Source: Aquimarina agarivorans (GTDB taxonomy: Bacteria; Bacteroidota; Bacteroidia; Flavobacteriales; Flavobacteriaceae). From it: a DNA stretch of 64,000 nt. Position 1 is the stretch's first letter, and each line of letters starts with the position of its first letter. Location: contig NZ_AFPB01000138.1 in assembly GCF_000218485.1 (NCBI RefSeq), positions 26,790-90,789 on the forward strand, written 5' to 3'. Below the pieces are notes generated by a model that had not been told where the DNA came from, searched no databases, and saw only the letters and a list, made by a program, of their open reading frames with translations. This document shows positions 28,961 to 37,877 of this stretch, one piece after another. Made by a program: the position numbers and the translations under genes.

Positions 28961-29013
28961 CCACAACACCATGTAAAAATGCATTAAAACGCATTTTACA
29001 CAAAACGTTGTAA
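28961..29013. other. attC-like inverted repeat after an unknown gene
   Basis: Outer arms ACAAC (28963-28967) and GTTGT (29007-29011) enclose unpaired spacers. Inner arms TGTAAAAATGC (28972-28982) and GCATTTTACA (28991-29000) follow, with one extra base on the left. Two paired boxes separated by unpaired spacers and an extra-helical base are the layout of integron attC sites, where AAC and GTT are the invariant triplets. The rest of the R box does not match the usual consensus, so this is only a candidate. It could also act as a weak terminator. Confidence 0.35.
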
Positions 29014-29037
29014 ACAATTTGACAAAGCAGAAATCTG

Positions 29038-29127
29038 ATGTCTAAAAAATTTATAATACTATTACCAATATTTACATTTCTTTATGGCTGTAATCGGTTG
29101 ATAGAGGAACAACCAATATCAATATAG
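29038..29127 (+). CDS. Very short lipoprotein
   Basis: The 29-codon frame encodes MSKKFIILLPIFTFLYGC followed by NRLIEEQPISI. This is a complete lipoprotein signal peptide with lipobox LYGC and an 11-residue mature tail. It ends 11 bases before the 90-residue membrane protein gene, so the two are probably cotranscribed. It may be a real small lipoprotein, such as a lysis- or immunity-type accessory, or the front end of a truncated gene. Confidence 0.5.
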   Translation: MSKKFIILLPIFTFLYGCNRLIEEQPISI

Positions 29128-29138
29128 CCTCAGATAGA

Positions 29139-29411
29139 ATGAGTTTAGTCGTCATTATTTTTTCCACAGCTATTTTGGGGCTATTAGCTTATTTCATTAA
29201 AAGAGGAAGTGTTACTTCTCGAAATATTTACGCGGTTCTCACCTCGATTGGTTTTTTAATGTTTCCTTTTGTAATCCCTGACACTTTTAGACTTAGTTTT
29301 ATTGTAGGATTCTTTTCATTAGTACAATCAGTATTACAATTAATAGCACTTATACTGCTCTTTAAATCTGATTCAAGAACTTGGTATAAACAAAAGAAAC
29401 TCGAAAAATAA
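29139..29411 (+). CDS. Small membrane protein of unknown function
   Basis: 90 residues with three hydrophobic segments (about 2-18, 30-47 and 51-75) and a basic C-terminal tail (WYKQKKLEK), which suggests a small inner-membrane protein. I do not recognise the family. It lies in the accessory island after the short lipoprotein gene. A sequence like the left half of the upstream attC-like site follows its stop directly (29418-29436). Confidence 0.6.
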   Translation: MSLVVIIFSTAILGLLAYFIKRGSVTSRNIYAVLTSIGFLMFPFVIPDTFRLSFIVGFFSLVQSVLQLIALILLFKSDSRTWYKQKKLEK

Positions 29412-29417
29412 AAAACA

Positions 29418-29436
29418 CACAACACTTATAAACAGC
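29418..29436 (+). repeat. Half copy of the attC-like repeat
   Basis: CACAACACTTATAAACAGC resembles the left arm of the element at 28962-28982 (CACAACACCATGTAAAAATGC, read as two parts): the first eight bases are identical and the rest is similar. The right half is missing, because the rlmB stop codon follows at 29440. The two copies each follow an unknown gene. Confidence 0.45.
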
Positions 29437-29439
29437 AGC

Positions 29440-30174
29440 TTACATACGCTGCCTAATAGCTTCGTACAAAAATACACCCGCAGCAACCGAAACGTTTAAC
29501 GAGCTAATTTCGCCAAACATAGGTAGTTTTGCCTTATGGTCAACAAGTTTTAAAATTCCAAGCGATACTCCCTTTCCTTCGGAACCCATAATAATAGCAG
29601 TAGGTAGCTTAAAATTTATTTGGTAAATACTATCTTCTGTTTTTTCAGTAGCAGCTACGGTTTGTATGCCGCAAGATTGAAATAAAAAAAGCGCATCTTT
29701 TAAATGGGCTACCTTGCAAATGGGTAAATTAAACACCGCTCCAGCGGAGGTTTTTACCGTATCAGCAGATACGGGCGCGGCACCAGTTTTTGCAATAACA
29801 ATTCCATGGGCACCAACGCATTCGGCAGACCTTATGATGGCTCCAAAATTTCTGGCATCAGTAAGTTGGTCGAGTACTATAAATAATGGTGTTTCACCAG
29901 ATTCTTGCGTGCGGATTACTAATTCTTCCAAATCGTAAAAATCAACAGGCGCAACAAAAGCAACTACACCTTGGTGATTTTTATGAGTAAGTTTGTTCAA
30001 TTTTTCAACTGGTACGGTATTGGGAGTTATTTTATGTGTTCTCAGTAATTGAATTAATTCTTTGGATAAACTCCCTTGAAGTCCTTTCTGTAAAAAAATT
30101 TTATCAATAGTTTTTCCCGATTTTATTGCCTCCATTACTGCGTGGATACCGAAAAGTTGTGATTCGTTACTCAT
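29440..30174 (-). CDS. rlmB: 23S rRNA (guanosine-2'-O-) methyltransferase, TrmH/SpoU family
   Basis: 244 residues. The N-terminal substrate-binding domain starts FGIHAVMEAIKSGKTIDKI. The SPOUT methyltransferase domain carries the three motifs: LDQLTDARNFGAIIRSAEC, IIMGSEGKGVS and LNVSVAAGVFLYEA. It probably methylates the ribose of G2251 (E. coli numbering) of 23S rRNA using SAM. It lies 102 bases after the Omp85-type gene on the same strand. A -7 element ends only four bases before the ATG, so its mRNA may be leaderless. Confidence 0.92.
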   Translation of the reverse strand: MSNESQLFGIHAVMEAIKSGKTIDKIFLQKGLQGSLSKELIQLLRTHKITPNTVPVEKLNKLTHKNHQGVVAFVAPVDFYDLEELVIRTQESGETPLFIVLDQLTDARNFGAIIRSAECVGAHGIVIAKTGAAPVSADTVKTSAGAVFNLPICKVAHLKDALFLFQSCGIQTVAATEKTEDSIYQINFKLPTAIIMGSEGKGVSLGILKLVDHKAKLPMFGEISSLNVSVAAGVFLYEAIRQRM

Positions 30175-30178
30175 GTCG

Positions 30179-30186
30179 CAAAGGTA
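30179..30186 (-). promoter_or_regulatory. Promoter -7 element abutting the rlmB start
   Basis: The minus strand reads TACCTTTG, an exact TAnnTTTG match, then CGAC and the ATG. Transcription would begin at or next to the start codon. Confidence 0.5.
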
Positions 30187-30276
30187 ATATGTTAATTGTG
30201 AATTAGGAATTTTTTTTTAGTTGAGAGTTATCTGTTATCAGTTGAGGGGTTGGTTAAAGGTAGAAGCAAAAAAGCC

Positions 30277-31977
30277 TTAAAAAAATGCGGTTAAACTGAG
30301 GTTTACTTTGGAATTTCCAAATTCAAAAGGAATATCATCGCTGGTGCCATTGGCGTAGTTTAGTCTAAATAAACCAGCCTTTGTCAGCATCCCAAGTCCA
30401 ACACCAAAGCTAGTCAGTTGATTTTGACCTATAGGTTCAGGATTAGTACTTGATTGCGGAGCTTGATTGTCAGTAAACGCAAAGTCAACAATACTGTGAG
30501 CGTAAATTGTTTCACTAAGCTGAAAACGATATTCTGTATTTAACACGTTAAAAATTGAAGCTCTTAAGCTATTTTCTTCAAAACCGCGGATGGATAAAAT
30601 TCCGCCAAGTCGGAATAGTTCGTTAGTTAAAAAATTATTTGAATTAAAAAATTGAGCGTTATTAGCCACATAAATACTGTTGCGCCTATTTAATTGAAAA
30701 ATATGACTGAATTGTAATCCAATTTTTAGCTGATTAGTAGTAATGTCTATTTGTGATCTGCTTCCAATTTCGGTATGGGCAATTACCTTTGTTTTTATCG
30801 GGAACAACAAACTGTTCTGTTTTTTTACGTATCTGGATTCTAAATGAAAAAAACTGGCGTCAAAGTCATCTGTAACAGTGCCTAAAATAAACTCATTTTC
30901 GTTTAAATCTGCAGATTCGTACTGCTTAAAACCTACTAAAGCTTCAATTTGAGGAGTAAACGCATAGTTTAGGCCAATTTTTTGTTCCGTAGTTGAAAAC
31001 ACATCCCTTTGTCTAAAAATGTGTAGTCCAGCTTCTACGCCAAGTGGCAATTTAAATAAATAAGGCAGTTTGGCCTGCACGGTAAATTGTTGTTGTTCTT
31101 CGGAATCACTCTTGTAAGTCAGGTTCACTTCCTCACCATAATTTAAATTATTTCTTAAACTTAAGTTTAAGTACCCGTCTAAAACCAAGTTTCCAGATTC
31201 CTCATCGGTTGAAAATCCTAAAAAGCCATCAAAATTATTAGCATTTTTCTTATTTATATAAACGTATAATTGAGTTGATGTAGGATTAAAAAGTACCTCG
31301 GCAGGCTTAATTGTACTCACAAATGGTAGGCTATTTAATTGTTGTACCTTTTCCTGAATTTTTTTATTTTGATACAAGCTGTTTTTTTTGATCCCTATGT
31401 AATGAGTTAAAAAACCACGAGGAAATTTAGGATATCCTTTAATTATAATACTGTCAAGTTGACGTTTTTCAATGCCTTCAAAATGTAAATCGGCATAAAT
31501 AGTGTCGTTTTTTGTACTAATATTTTTGAGCTGTAGGCTATTAAAAGGATTTCCTTTATCGGAAAGCAAGGCATTCCAATATGCTAATTTCTGCTGTAAA
31601 TCTGTAATGCTAATAATATTACTCTTTTTTAATCTAGCATTTTTTTTAATGCTATTTGGGAGTGTACTCCAATTTTTAAGGGCTACATAACTAGTAATAT
31701 TTTCCTTAAAAAGCTGAGTTGTATAAGTAGTGTCGTTTTTAAAAACGGGCTTTTCAAAAAAAGCAGTCAAGTACCCTTGTTTGTGCAAGGTGTGGGTTAA
31801 GCTGTCAATATGCAATTGCAAGGACTTGTAATTTGAAAAACTTTTCAAATTTTCAATACTATCGCTGTTTTTAATTTGTAAGTATAATTTTTGCGGCGTT
31901 GTTTGACAAATTCCAGTTACGTATAATCCCAAAAAGCAACATAAAAAAACACAAAATGAAGATTTGGACAACGACAT
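30277..31977 (-). CDS. Omp85/BamA-type outer-membrane protein (surface antigen family)
   Basis: 566 residues with a signal peptide (ends GICQ). POTRA-like repeats occupy about residues 25-240 (DSIIIKGYPKFPRGFLTHYIG), and a 16-strand-type beta barrel follows. The barrel carries the family motif LGGILSIRGFEENSL and ends in Phe, as outer-membrane barrels usually do. Members insert or move proteins or lipids across the outer membrane. It is shorter than true BamA (about 800 residues), so it is an accessory member of the family (TamA- or surface-antigen-like). Confidence 0.8.
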   Translation of the reverse strand: MSLSKSSFCVFLCCFLGLYVTGICQTTPQKLYLQIKNSDSIENLKSFSNYKSLQLHIDSLTHTLHKQGYLTAFFEKPVFKNDTTYTTQLFKENITSYVALKNWSTLPNSIKKNARLKKSNIISITDLQQKLAYWNALLSDKGNPFNSLQLKNISTKNDTIYADLHFEGIEKRQLDSIIIKGYPKFPRGFLTHYIGIKKNSLYQNKKIQEKVQQLNSLPFVSTIKPAEVLFNPTSTQLYVYINKKNANNFDGFLGFSTDEESGNLVLDGYLNLSLRNNLNYGEEVNLTYKSDSEEQQQFTVQAKLPYLFKLPLGVEAGLHIFRQRDVFSTTEQKIGLNYAFTPQIEALVGFKQYESADLNENEFILGTVTDDFDASFFHLESRYVKKQNSLLFPIKTKVIAHTEIGSRSQIDITTNQLKIGLQFSHIFQLNRRNSIYVANNAQFFNSNNFLTNELFRLGGILSIRGFEENSLRASIFNVLNTEYRFQLSETIYAHSIVDFAFTDNQAPQSSTNPEPIGQNQLTSFGVGLGMLTKAGLFRLNYANGTSDDIPFEFGNSKVNLSLTAFF

Positions 31978-32125
31978 ACGGCAAATTAATCTAAAACAAT
32001 AATATTAAAAAGAACCCTACTGGCAAAAAATCATGACATAAGATTGCAAAGTGATAGGATTATATAAATAAAAAAAATCATTACTACTAATATATATGTA
32101 AGTAAAAGTAACAAGCTTAAAATTA

Positions 32126-32214
32126 GGGCGTGCCCACAAGGGTCGGGCTTTCCATTTCAATTCCTCACACTTCCTAACGTCAGGCTGTGGGATTTTCATT
32201 GCAATCCCTCACGC
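32126..32214 (+). repeat. Flavobacterial palindromic-type repeat element, copy A
   Basis: The element begins GGGCGTGCCCACAAGGGTCG, continues GGGCTTTCC and ends GCAATCCCTCACGC, so its ends GCGT and ACGC are complementary. A related copy lies at 63898-63983. Elements with this GGGTCGGGCTTTCC core are dispersed in flavobacterial genomes. The function is unknown. Confidence 0.6.
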
Positions 32215-32471
32215 AAAAATGCAAATAAAATTCAAGGAGTTTCAGTCGAAAAAAGCATGTTGTGACTTTTAATTCAATTTATTAACCCAATTAAAGTAAT
32301 AATATAAATAATAACAGTGATTTTATAGATATCTATTTTTTCTTGCCGAAGCAAAAAAAGCAAGATGTATTAATTAGTGAGCATGAGGTGCAAAAAAAAT
32401 AAGATTGAAAAATAAAATAATTGAAAAAAACAAACAAAAATCAAGCGGTTTTTAAAATAAATACGTTATTA

Positions 32472-32502
32472 TTTGAATTGCTGATAATTATTCATACTTT
32501 TG
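32472..32502 (+). promoter_or_regulatory. Promoter of the rpsL operon
   Basis: TTTG (32472-32475), a 19-base spacer and TACTTTTG (32495-32502) match the full Bacteroidota consensus. The rpsL ATG is 52 bases further on. Confidence 0.85.
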
Positions 32503-32554
32503 CAAGCCCTTAGAATAGGGATTAAATAAATTTAATAATTAGTGTAAAGCAATT

Positions 32555-32929
32555 ATGCCAACAATTTCACAATTAGTACGAAAAGGTAGAGCCAAAATAA
32601 CCAAGAAGAGTAAATCGGCTGCCTTAGATTCATGTCCACAAAGACGTGGCGTATGTACACGTGTTTACACCACTACACCAAAAAAACCAAACTCAGCAAT
32701 GCGTAAAGTTGCCCGTGTTAGGTTAACAAATGGTAAGGAAGTAAATGCATACATAGGTGGCGAGGGACACAATCTTCAGGAGCACTCGATAGTATTGGTT
32801 AGAGGTGGAAGGGTAAAAGATTTGCCAGGAGTTAGATACCATATTGTTCGTGGAGCACTTGATACCGCTGGGGTAGCAGGAAGAACACAGCGTAGGTCTA
32901 AGTACGGAGCAAAGCGCCCTAAAAAGTAA
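32555..32929 (+). CDS. rpsL: 30S ribosomal protein S12
   Basis: 124 residues. S12 sits at the decoding centre and controls accuracy. [18 protein letters not shown] (residues 40-57) and [11 protein letters not shown] (86-96) are the conserved loops. Lysines are present at the positions where changes give streptomycin resistance (Lys43/44 and Lys88), so this is the susceptible form. It is the first gene of the rpsL-rpsG-fusA-rpsJ unit under a consensus promoter. Confidence 0.98.
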   Translation: MPTISQLVRKGRAKITKKSKSAALDSCPQRRGVCTRVYTTTPKKPNSAMRKVARVRLTNGKEVNAYIGGEGHNLQEHSIVLVRGGRVKDLPGVRYHIVRGALDTAGVAGRTQRRSKYGAKRPKK

Positions 32930-33004
32930 TTTAAAAGTTAAGCGTTGAAAGGTTGTTTGATTTGCAACCAAAAAACAAAAAACTAAAAAACTTAAAAACA
33001 AAAC

Positions 33005-33481
33005 ATGAGAAAAAGAAAGGCAAAAAAAAGACCGATACTTCCAGATCCTCGTTTTAATGATCAGTTAGTAACTCGTTTCGTAAACATGATGATGTGGGAC
33101 GGAAAAAAGTCGGTAGCTTTCAAAATCTTTTATGATGCAATTGATATCGTAGAAGAAAAGAATAATGATGACGAAAAAACAGCTTTAGAAATTTGGAAAG
33201 AAGCGTTGTCAAACGTAATGCCACACGTTGAGGTTCGTAGCCGTCGTGTAGGTGGGGCAACATTTCAAATTCCAAACCCAATACGCCCAGATCGTAAAAT
33301 TTCAACTGCAATGAAGTGGTTAATTCTTTTCGCTCGTAAGCGTAATGAAAAATCTATGGCATTAAAATTAGCTTCAGAAGTTTTAGCTGCTGCTAAAGAA
33401 GAAGGAGCTGCTGTTAAGAAAAGAGTGGATACGCACAAAATGGCCGAGGCAAACAAGGCATTCTCACACTTTAGATTCTAA
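33005..33481 (+). CDS. rpsG: 30S ribosomal protein S7
   Basis: 158 residues. S7 nucleates the 30S head and contacts E-site tRNA. The start [19 protein letters not shown] and the segment [20 protein letters not shown] are typical. It follows rpsL after 75 bases and precedes fusA by 12, as in the usual str operon. Confidence 0.98.
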   Translation: MRKRKAKKRPILPDPRFNDQLVTRFVNMMMWDGKKSVAFKIFYDAIDIVEEKNNDDEKTALEIWKEALSNVMPHVEVRSRRVGGATFQIPNPIRPDRKISTAMKWLILFARKRNEKSMALKLASEVLAAAKEEGAAVKKRVDTHKMAEANKAFSHFRF

Positions 33482-33493
33482 TCATATATAGAA

Positions 33494-35620
33494 ATGGCAA
33501 GAGATTTAAAATTTACTAGAAACATTGGTATTGCAGCACACATTGATGCTGGAAAAACCACTACTACTGAGCGTATCCTTTACTATACAGGGGTAAGTCA
33601 CAAAATTGGTGAAGTGCATGATGGTGCGGCAACAATGGACTGGATGGAGCAAGAGCAAGAGCGTGGTATCACGATTACCTCTGCTGCTACTACTTGTACT
33701 TGGAACTTCCCAACCGAAAATGGTAAATCATTAGCAGATACAAAAGGATATCATTTTAATATTATTGATACTCCTGGTCACGTGGACTTTACGGTGGAAG
33801 TAAACCGTTCACTACGTGTATTGGATGGTCTGGTATTCTTATTTAGTGCAGTTGATGGGGTGGAGCCTCAGTCTGAAACTAACTGGAGATTAGCAGATAA
33901 CTACAAAGTACCTCGTATTGGTTTTGTGAATAAAATGGACCGTCAGGGGTCTAACTTTTTGGCAGTTTGTCAGCAAGTTAAAGACATGTTAAAGTCAAAT
34001 GCAGTGCCAATTGTATTAAATATTGGTGATGAGGCTGACTTTAAAGGGGTGGTTGATTTGGTAAAAAACCGTGCTATCGTATGGCATGATGAAACACAAG
34101 GGTCAACTTTTGATATCGTTGATATTCCTGAAGATATGAAAGAGGAAGCTCGTAAATATCGTGCACTACTTATTGAAGAAGTGGCGAGTTACGATGAGAA
34201 TCTTTTAGAGAAATTTATGGAAGATGAAGATTCTATTACAGAAGAAGAAGTACATGCTGCGCTTAGGGCTGCCGTAATGGATATGGCAATCATTCCAATG
34301 ATTTGTGGATCGGCATTTAAAAATAAAGGAGTGCAGTTCTTGTTAGATGCTGTATGTCGTTACTTGCCTTCTCCTACCGATAAAGAAGGTATTAGGGGTA
34401 TTGATCCTAAGACTGATGAGGAAGTATTGCGTAAGCCAGATGTTAAGGAGCCATTTTCGGCGCTAGCATTTAAAATTGCTACTGATCCTTTCGTAGGTCG
34501 TTTAGCATTCTTCCGTGCATATTCTGGTCGTTTGGATGCAGGTTCATATATCTTAAATAACCGTTCAGGTAAAAAAGAGCGTATTTCTCGTATTTACCAA
34601 ATGCACTCTAATAAGCAAAATGCTATCGATTTTATTGAAGCAGGAGATATTGGAGCGGCAGTAGGATTTAAAGATATTAAGACTGGTGACACCATGTCCG
34701 ATGAAAAAAATCCAATTGTTTTGGAATCTATGGACTTCCCTGATCCAGTAATTGGTATTGCGGTGGAGCCTAAGACAAAAGCAGATGTGGATAAAATGGG
34801 TATGGCTTTAGCAAAATTATCTGAAGAGGATCCAACATTTACAGCACGTACTGATGAAGCTTCAGGACAAACAATTATATCTGGAATGGGTGAGCTTCAC
34901 TTGGATATTATTGTGGACCGTTTAAAGCGTGAGTTTAAAGTTGAAGTAAATCAAGGTCAACCTCAGGTGGAATATAAAGAAGCTATTACTCAGGTTGCTG
35001 AGCACAGAGAAGTGTATAAAAAGCAATCAGGTGGTCGTGGTAAATTCGCAGATATCGTATTTACATTAGAGCCAGCTGAAGAAGGAAAAGTAGGTTTAGA
35101 ATTTATTTCTAACATTAAAGGTGGTAACGTACCTAAGGAATTTGTTCCTTCTGTTGAAAAAGGTTTCAAAATGGCAATGGTTGCAGGTCCTTTAGCGGGA
35201 TATGAAGTTGATGCTATGAAGGTAACTTTAACTGATGGATCATACCATGATGTGGATTCGGATCAATTATCATTCGAATTGGCAGCTAAATTAGGATTTA
35301 AAAATGCTGCAAAAGCTGCAAAAGCAGTTATCATGGAGCCTATAATGAAATTGGAGGTAATTACTCCTGAAGAAAATATGGGTGATATTGTTGGTGACTT
35401 GAACCGTCGTAGAGGTCAAGTAAGTGATATGGGAGATAGAGCGGGTGCTAAAACTGTAAAAGCTACAGTGCCACTTTCTGAAATGTTTGGTTATGTAACT
35501 ACATTAAGAACATTATCTTCAGGTAGAGCAACATCTACAATGGAATTTTCACATTATGCTGAAACTCCGTCGAACATTTCGGAAGAAGTGATCAAAGCGG
35601 CTAAAGGAGAACAAGCTTAA
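33494..35620 (+). CDS. fusA: Elongation factor G
   Basis: A 708-residue GTPase that drives ribosome translocation. G1 is [12 protein letters not shown] (residues 15-26), followed by the switch I motif [10 protein letters not shown]3 DTPGHVDF and G4 NKMD. The C-terminal domains end in [21 protein letters not shown]. Full length for the family. It sits between rpsG and rpsJ in the str-type operon. Confidence 0.98.
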   Translation: MARDLKFTRNIGIAAHIDAGKTTTTERILYYTGVSHKIGEVHDGAATMDWMEQEQERGITITSAATTCTWNFPTENGKSLADTKGYHFNIIDTPGHVDFTVEVNRSLRVLDGLVFLFSAVDGVEPQSETNWRLADNYKVPRIGFVNKMDRQGSNFLAVCQQVKDMLKSNAVPIVLNIGDEADFKGVVDLVKNRAIVWHDETQGSTFDIVDIPEDMKEEARKYRALLIEEVASYDENLLEKFMEDEDSITEEEVHAALRAAVMDMAIIPMICGSAFKNKGVQFLLDAVCRYLPSPTDKEGIRGIDPKTDEEVLRKPDVKEPFSALAFKIATDPFVGRLAFFRAYSGRLDAGSYILNNRSGKKERISRIYQMHSNKQNAIDFIEAGDIGAAVGFKDIKTGDTMSDEKNPIVLESMDFPDPVIGIAVEPKTKADVDKMGMALAKLSEEDPTFTARTDEASGQTIISGMGELHLDIIVDRLKREFKVEVNQGQPQVEYKEAITQVAEHREVYKKQSGGRGKFADIVFTLEPAEEGKVGLEFISNIKGGNVPKEFVPSVEKGFKMAMVAGPLAGYEVDAMKVTLTDGSYHDVDSDQLSFELAAKLGFKNAAKAAKAVIMEPIMKLEVITPEENMGDIVGDLNRRRGQVSDMGDRAGAKTVKATVPLSEMFGYVTTLRTLSSGRATSTMEFSHYAETPSNISEEVIKAAKGEQA

Positions 35621-35631
35621 AATCTACTAAA

Positions 35632-35937
35632 ATGAGTCAAAAAATTAGAATTAAATTAAAATCTTACGATCACAATTTAGTAGATAAATCTGCTGAAAAG
35701 ATCGTAAAAACAGTAAAAAGTACTGGTGCAGTTGTAACGGGACCTATTCCATTACCAACGCACAAAAAAATATTCACTGTTTTACGTTCGCCACACGTAA
35801 ACAAAAAATCACGTGAGCAGTTTCAATTAAGTTCTTACAAAAGGTTACTTGATATATACAGTTCATCTTCAAAAACAATTGATGCTTTAATGAAGCTTGA
35901 ATTGCCAAGTGGAGTTGAGGTTGAAATTAAAGTGTGA
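35632..35937 (+). CDS. rpsJ: 30S ribosomal protein S10
   Basis: 101 residues. S10 is part of the 30S head and also works as NusE in transcription antitermination. [20 protein letters not shown] (residues 5-24) and [20 protein letters not shown] are family signatures. It is the last gene of the first transcription unit: a terminator follows and the L3-L4 genes have their own promoter, unlike the continuous S10 operon of E. coli. Confidence 0.98.
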   Translation: MSQKIRIKLKSYDHNLVDKSAEKIVKTVKSTGAVVTGPIPLPTHKKIFTVLRSPHVNKKSREQFQLSSYKRLLDIYSSSSKTIDALMKLELPSGVEVEIKV

Positions 35938-35964
35938 TATTTTTTTATCAGTCTTAATAATACT

Positions 35965-36000
35965 AAAAGTCATTCGGAAAATTTTCTGAATGGCTTTTTT
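35965..36000 (+). terminator. Terminator of the rpsL-rpsG-fusA-rpsJ unit
   Basis: AAAAGTCATTC (35965-35975) pairs with GAATGGCTTTT (35988-35998, one G-U pair), followed by a T run. It begins 27 bases after the rpsJ stop. Confidence 0.8.
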
Positions 36001-36146
36001 TATATGTCTAAGTGAATAGCAGTGCCGATTTAAATATAAGAGTTAATGTCAAAAGCGATATAGTGACATCGGTGGTGGTTAGTGTTTGTGTTTGGATTCT
36101 GAAAAAACAAGTAATTTACTTTTTTACAAATAATTAGCTATCATAG

Positions 36147-36177
36147 CTTGTTTATTTGAAAATTATTTGTACTTTTG
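36147..36177 (+). promoter_or_regulatory. Promoter of the rplC-rplQ operon
   Basis: CTTG (36147-36150), a 19-base spacer and TACTTTTG (36170-36177) form a full Bacteroidota promoter. The rplC ATG is 145 bases downstream, leaving a long leader. Confidence 0.85.
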
Positions 36178-36183
36178 CAATCC

Positions 36184-36322
36184 AAAATTCTCATAGATTA
36201 TGAGAATTACATGTCCTTTACGCTGCGGGCGGGGGAAAAACGGTAAAAAAATACATTCAAGGTCGGAGGTATTTTCGGCCTTGAATTTTTTTAAATAAAT
36301 AGTAATAATTAAATAAGTAAAA
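36184..36322 (+). promoter_or_regulatory. Structured leader of the rplC operon with an attenuator-like terminator
   Basis: The leader starts with a perfect 10-bp hairpin (36186-36195 with 36199-36208, loop GAT). A GC-rich single-stranded patch follows (about 36216-36235). Next comes a second hairpin, ATTCAAGGTCG (36255-36265) with CGGCCTTGAAT (36276-36286), followed directly by T7. That second hairpin is a textbook intrinsic terminator placed inside the transcript, 30 bases before rplC. It suggests premature termination controlled by a ribosomal protein or antiterminator. No known leader family was recognised. Confidence 0.6.
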
Positions 36323-36940
36323 ATGTCTGGGTTAATTGGTAAAAAAATTGGCATGACTAGCATCTTTGACGAGAGTGGGAAAAATATTCCGTGTACTGTT
36401 TTAGAAGTTGGGCCATGTGTAGTTACCCAAGTCAGAACTGAGGATGTTGACGGCTATAATGCTGTGCAATTAGGTTTCGATGACAAGGCTGATAAAAATG
36501 CTAGTAAAGCGGCTCAAGGTCACTTTAAAAAAGCTGGTACTACTGTCAAGCGTAAAGTTGTCGAATTTCAAGGTTTTGAGGAGGAGTACAAGTTAGGTGA
36601 TGTAATCACCGTGGAGCATTTTGTTGAAGGTGAATTTGTGGATGTATCTGCAACTTCAAAAGGTAAAGGTTTTCAGGGAGTTGTTAAGCGTCACGGATTT
36701 GGTGGTGTTGGACAAGCAACTCACGGTCAGCACAACCGATTAAGAGCTCCAGGTTCTATTGGTGCTGCTTCATATCCTGCACGTGTATTTAAAGGTATGC
36801 GAATGGCAGGTCAAATGGGTAGCGAAAAAGTAAAAGTTCAAAACTTACGTGTTTTAAAAGTAGTTTCAGATAAGAATTTACTTGTGATCAAAGGATGTGT
36901 TCCTGGTCATAAAAACGCATATGTAACTATTCAGAAATAA
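36323..36940 (+). CDS. rplC: 50S ribosomal protein L3
   Basis: 205 residues. L3 is an early-assembly protein near the peptidyl transferase centre. [18 protein letters not shown] (start) and the loop [21 protein letters not shown] are conserved. First gene of the large second operon. Its stop codon overlaps the rplD start by one base. Confidence 0.98.
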   Translation: MSGLIGKKIGMTSIFDESGKNIPCTVLEVGPCVVTQVRTEDVDGYNAVQLGFDDKADKNASKAAQGHFKKAGTTVKRKVVEFQGFEEEYKLGDVITVEHFVEGEFVDVSATSKGKGFQGVVKRHGFGGVGQATHGQHNRLRAPGSIGAASYPARVFKGMRMAGQMGSEKVKVQNLRVLKVVSDKNLLVIKGCVPGHKNAYVTIQK

Positions 36941-37569
36941 TGAAAGTAGCAGTTTTAGATATCAACGGAAAAGAAACAGGTAGAGAGGCAAACCTTTCTG
37001 ATGCTGTTTTTGCTATTGAGCCAAATGATCATGCTGTGTACTTAGATGTAAAGCAATACTTGGCAAACCAACGCCAAGGAACGCACAAGGCTAAAGAAAG
37101 AGCTGAGATTACTGGTAGTACAAGAAAGATAAAAAAACAAAAAGGAACTGGTACAGCTCGTGCGGGTAGTATCAAATCTGGTGTTTTTAAAGGTGGTGGT
37201 CGAATTTTTGGGCCAAGACCAAGAAATTATTCTTTTAAATTAAATAAAGGGGTGAAGCGTTTAGCGCGTAAGTCAGCTTTAAGTTTAAAAGTACAAGAAA
37301 GTTCTTTAACGGTACTTGAGGATTTCAATTTTGAAGAAATTAAAACGAAAAACTTTGTAAACGTATTAAAGTCTTTAGGCTTGGATGCTAAAAAGTCATT
37401 ATTCGTTTTAGGTGCAGCAAACGAAAATGTGTACTTATCTTCAAGAAATCTAAAAAATACTGAAGTTGTTTTAGCTTCAGAATTGAGTACTTACAAAATA
37501 TTACATGCTAATAATGTAGTATTGTTGGAGGGTTCTTTAGAAGGAATTGAAACGAATTTAAGTAAATAG
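36940..37569 (+). CDS. rplD: 50S ribosomal protein L4
   Basis: 209 residues. L4 lines the nascent-chain tunnel through its long loop (GTGTARAGSIKSGVFKGGG, about residues 68-86). In E. coli L4 also represses its own operon by binding the leader, so it is the first candidate ligand for the rplC leader described here. The start overlaps the rplC stop (TAATG). Confidence 0.98.
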   Translation: MKVAVLDINGKETGREANLSDAVFAIEPNDHAVYLDVKQYLANQRQGTHKAKERAEITGSTRKIKKQKGTGTARAGSIKSGVFKGGGRIFGPRPRNYSFKLNKGVKRLARKSALSLKVQESSLTVLEDFNFEEIKTKNFVNVLKSLGLDAKKSLFVLGAANENVYLSSRNLKNTEVVLASELSTYKILHANNVVLLEGSLEGIETNLSK

Positions 37570-37577
37570 AGCACACG

Positions 37578-37868
37578 ATGAGTATCTTAATTAAACCTAT
37601 TATTACAGAAAAAGCTACTGCTGCAAGTGAGTTAAGAAACTGCTTCAGTTTTGTAGTAAATAAGAAGGCGAACAAGGTGGAAATCAAAAAAGCGGTGGAA
37701 GCTGCTTATGGTGTTTCTGTAGATAAAGTTCGAACAATAAACGTCCGCCCGGATCGCAATACACGTTATACAAAAACAGGTATTGTAACTGGTAAAACAA
37801 ATGCTTATAAAAAAGCAATTGTACAGGTGGCGGAAGGTGATACAATTGATTTATACAGTAATCTTTAA
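37578..37868 (+). CDS. rplW: 50S ribosomal protein L23
   Basis: 96 residues. L23 sits at the tunnel exit and docks trigger factor and SRP. LIKPIITEKATAASE at the start and NKVEIKKAVEAAYGV are conserved. Eight bases after rplD, ten before rplB. Confidence 0.97.
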   Translation: MSILIKPIITEKATAASELRNCFSFVVNKKANKVEIKKAVEAAYGVSVDKVRTINVRPDRNTRYTKTGIVTGKTNAYKKAIVQVAEGDTIDLYSNL

Positions 37869-37877
37869 GACTAAAAA

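Larger units (their letters stand above)
31978..32554. other. Intergenic region upstream of rpsL
   Basis: 577 bases hold a repeat element (32126-32214), a long AT-rich stretch with no recognised function, and the rpsL promoter. CCCT/AGGG (around 32508-32520) can form a small hairpin early in the rpsL leader. No gene was recognised. Confidence 0.5.
35938..36322. other. Gap between the two ribosomal operons
   Basis: The 385 bases contain the rpsJ terminator, about 150 bases with nothing recognised, the rplC promoter and a leader of about 140 bases with two hairpins. No gene is present. Confidence 0.6.

Noticed and set aside
36163..36363. 66-codon minus-strand frame at the rplC promoter
   Set aside because: It overlaps the promoter, the leader hairpins and the rplC start.
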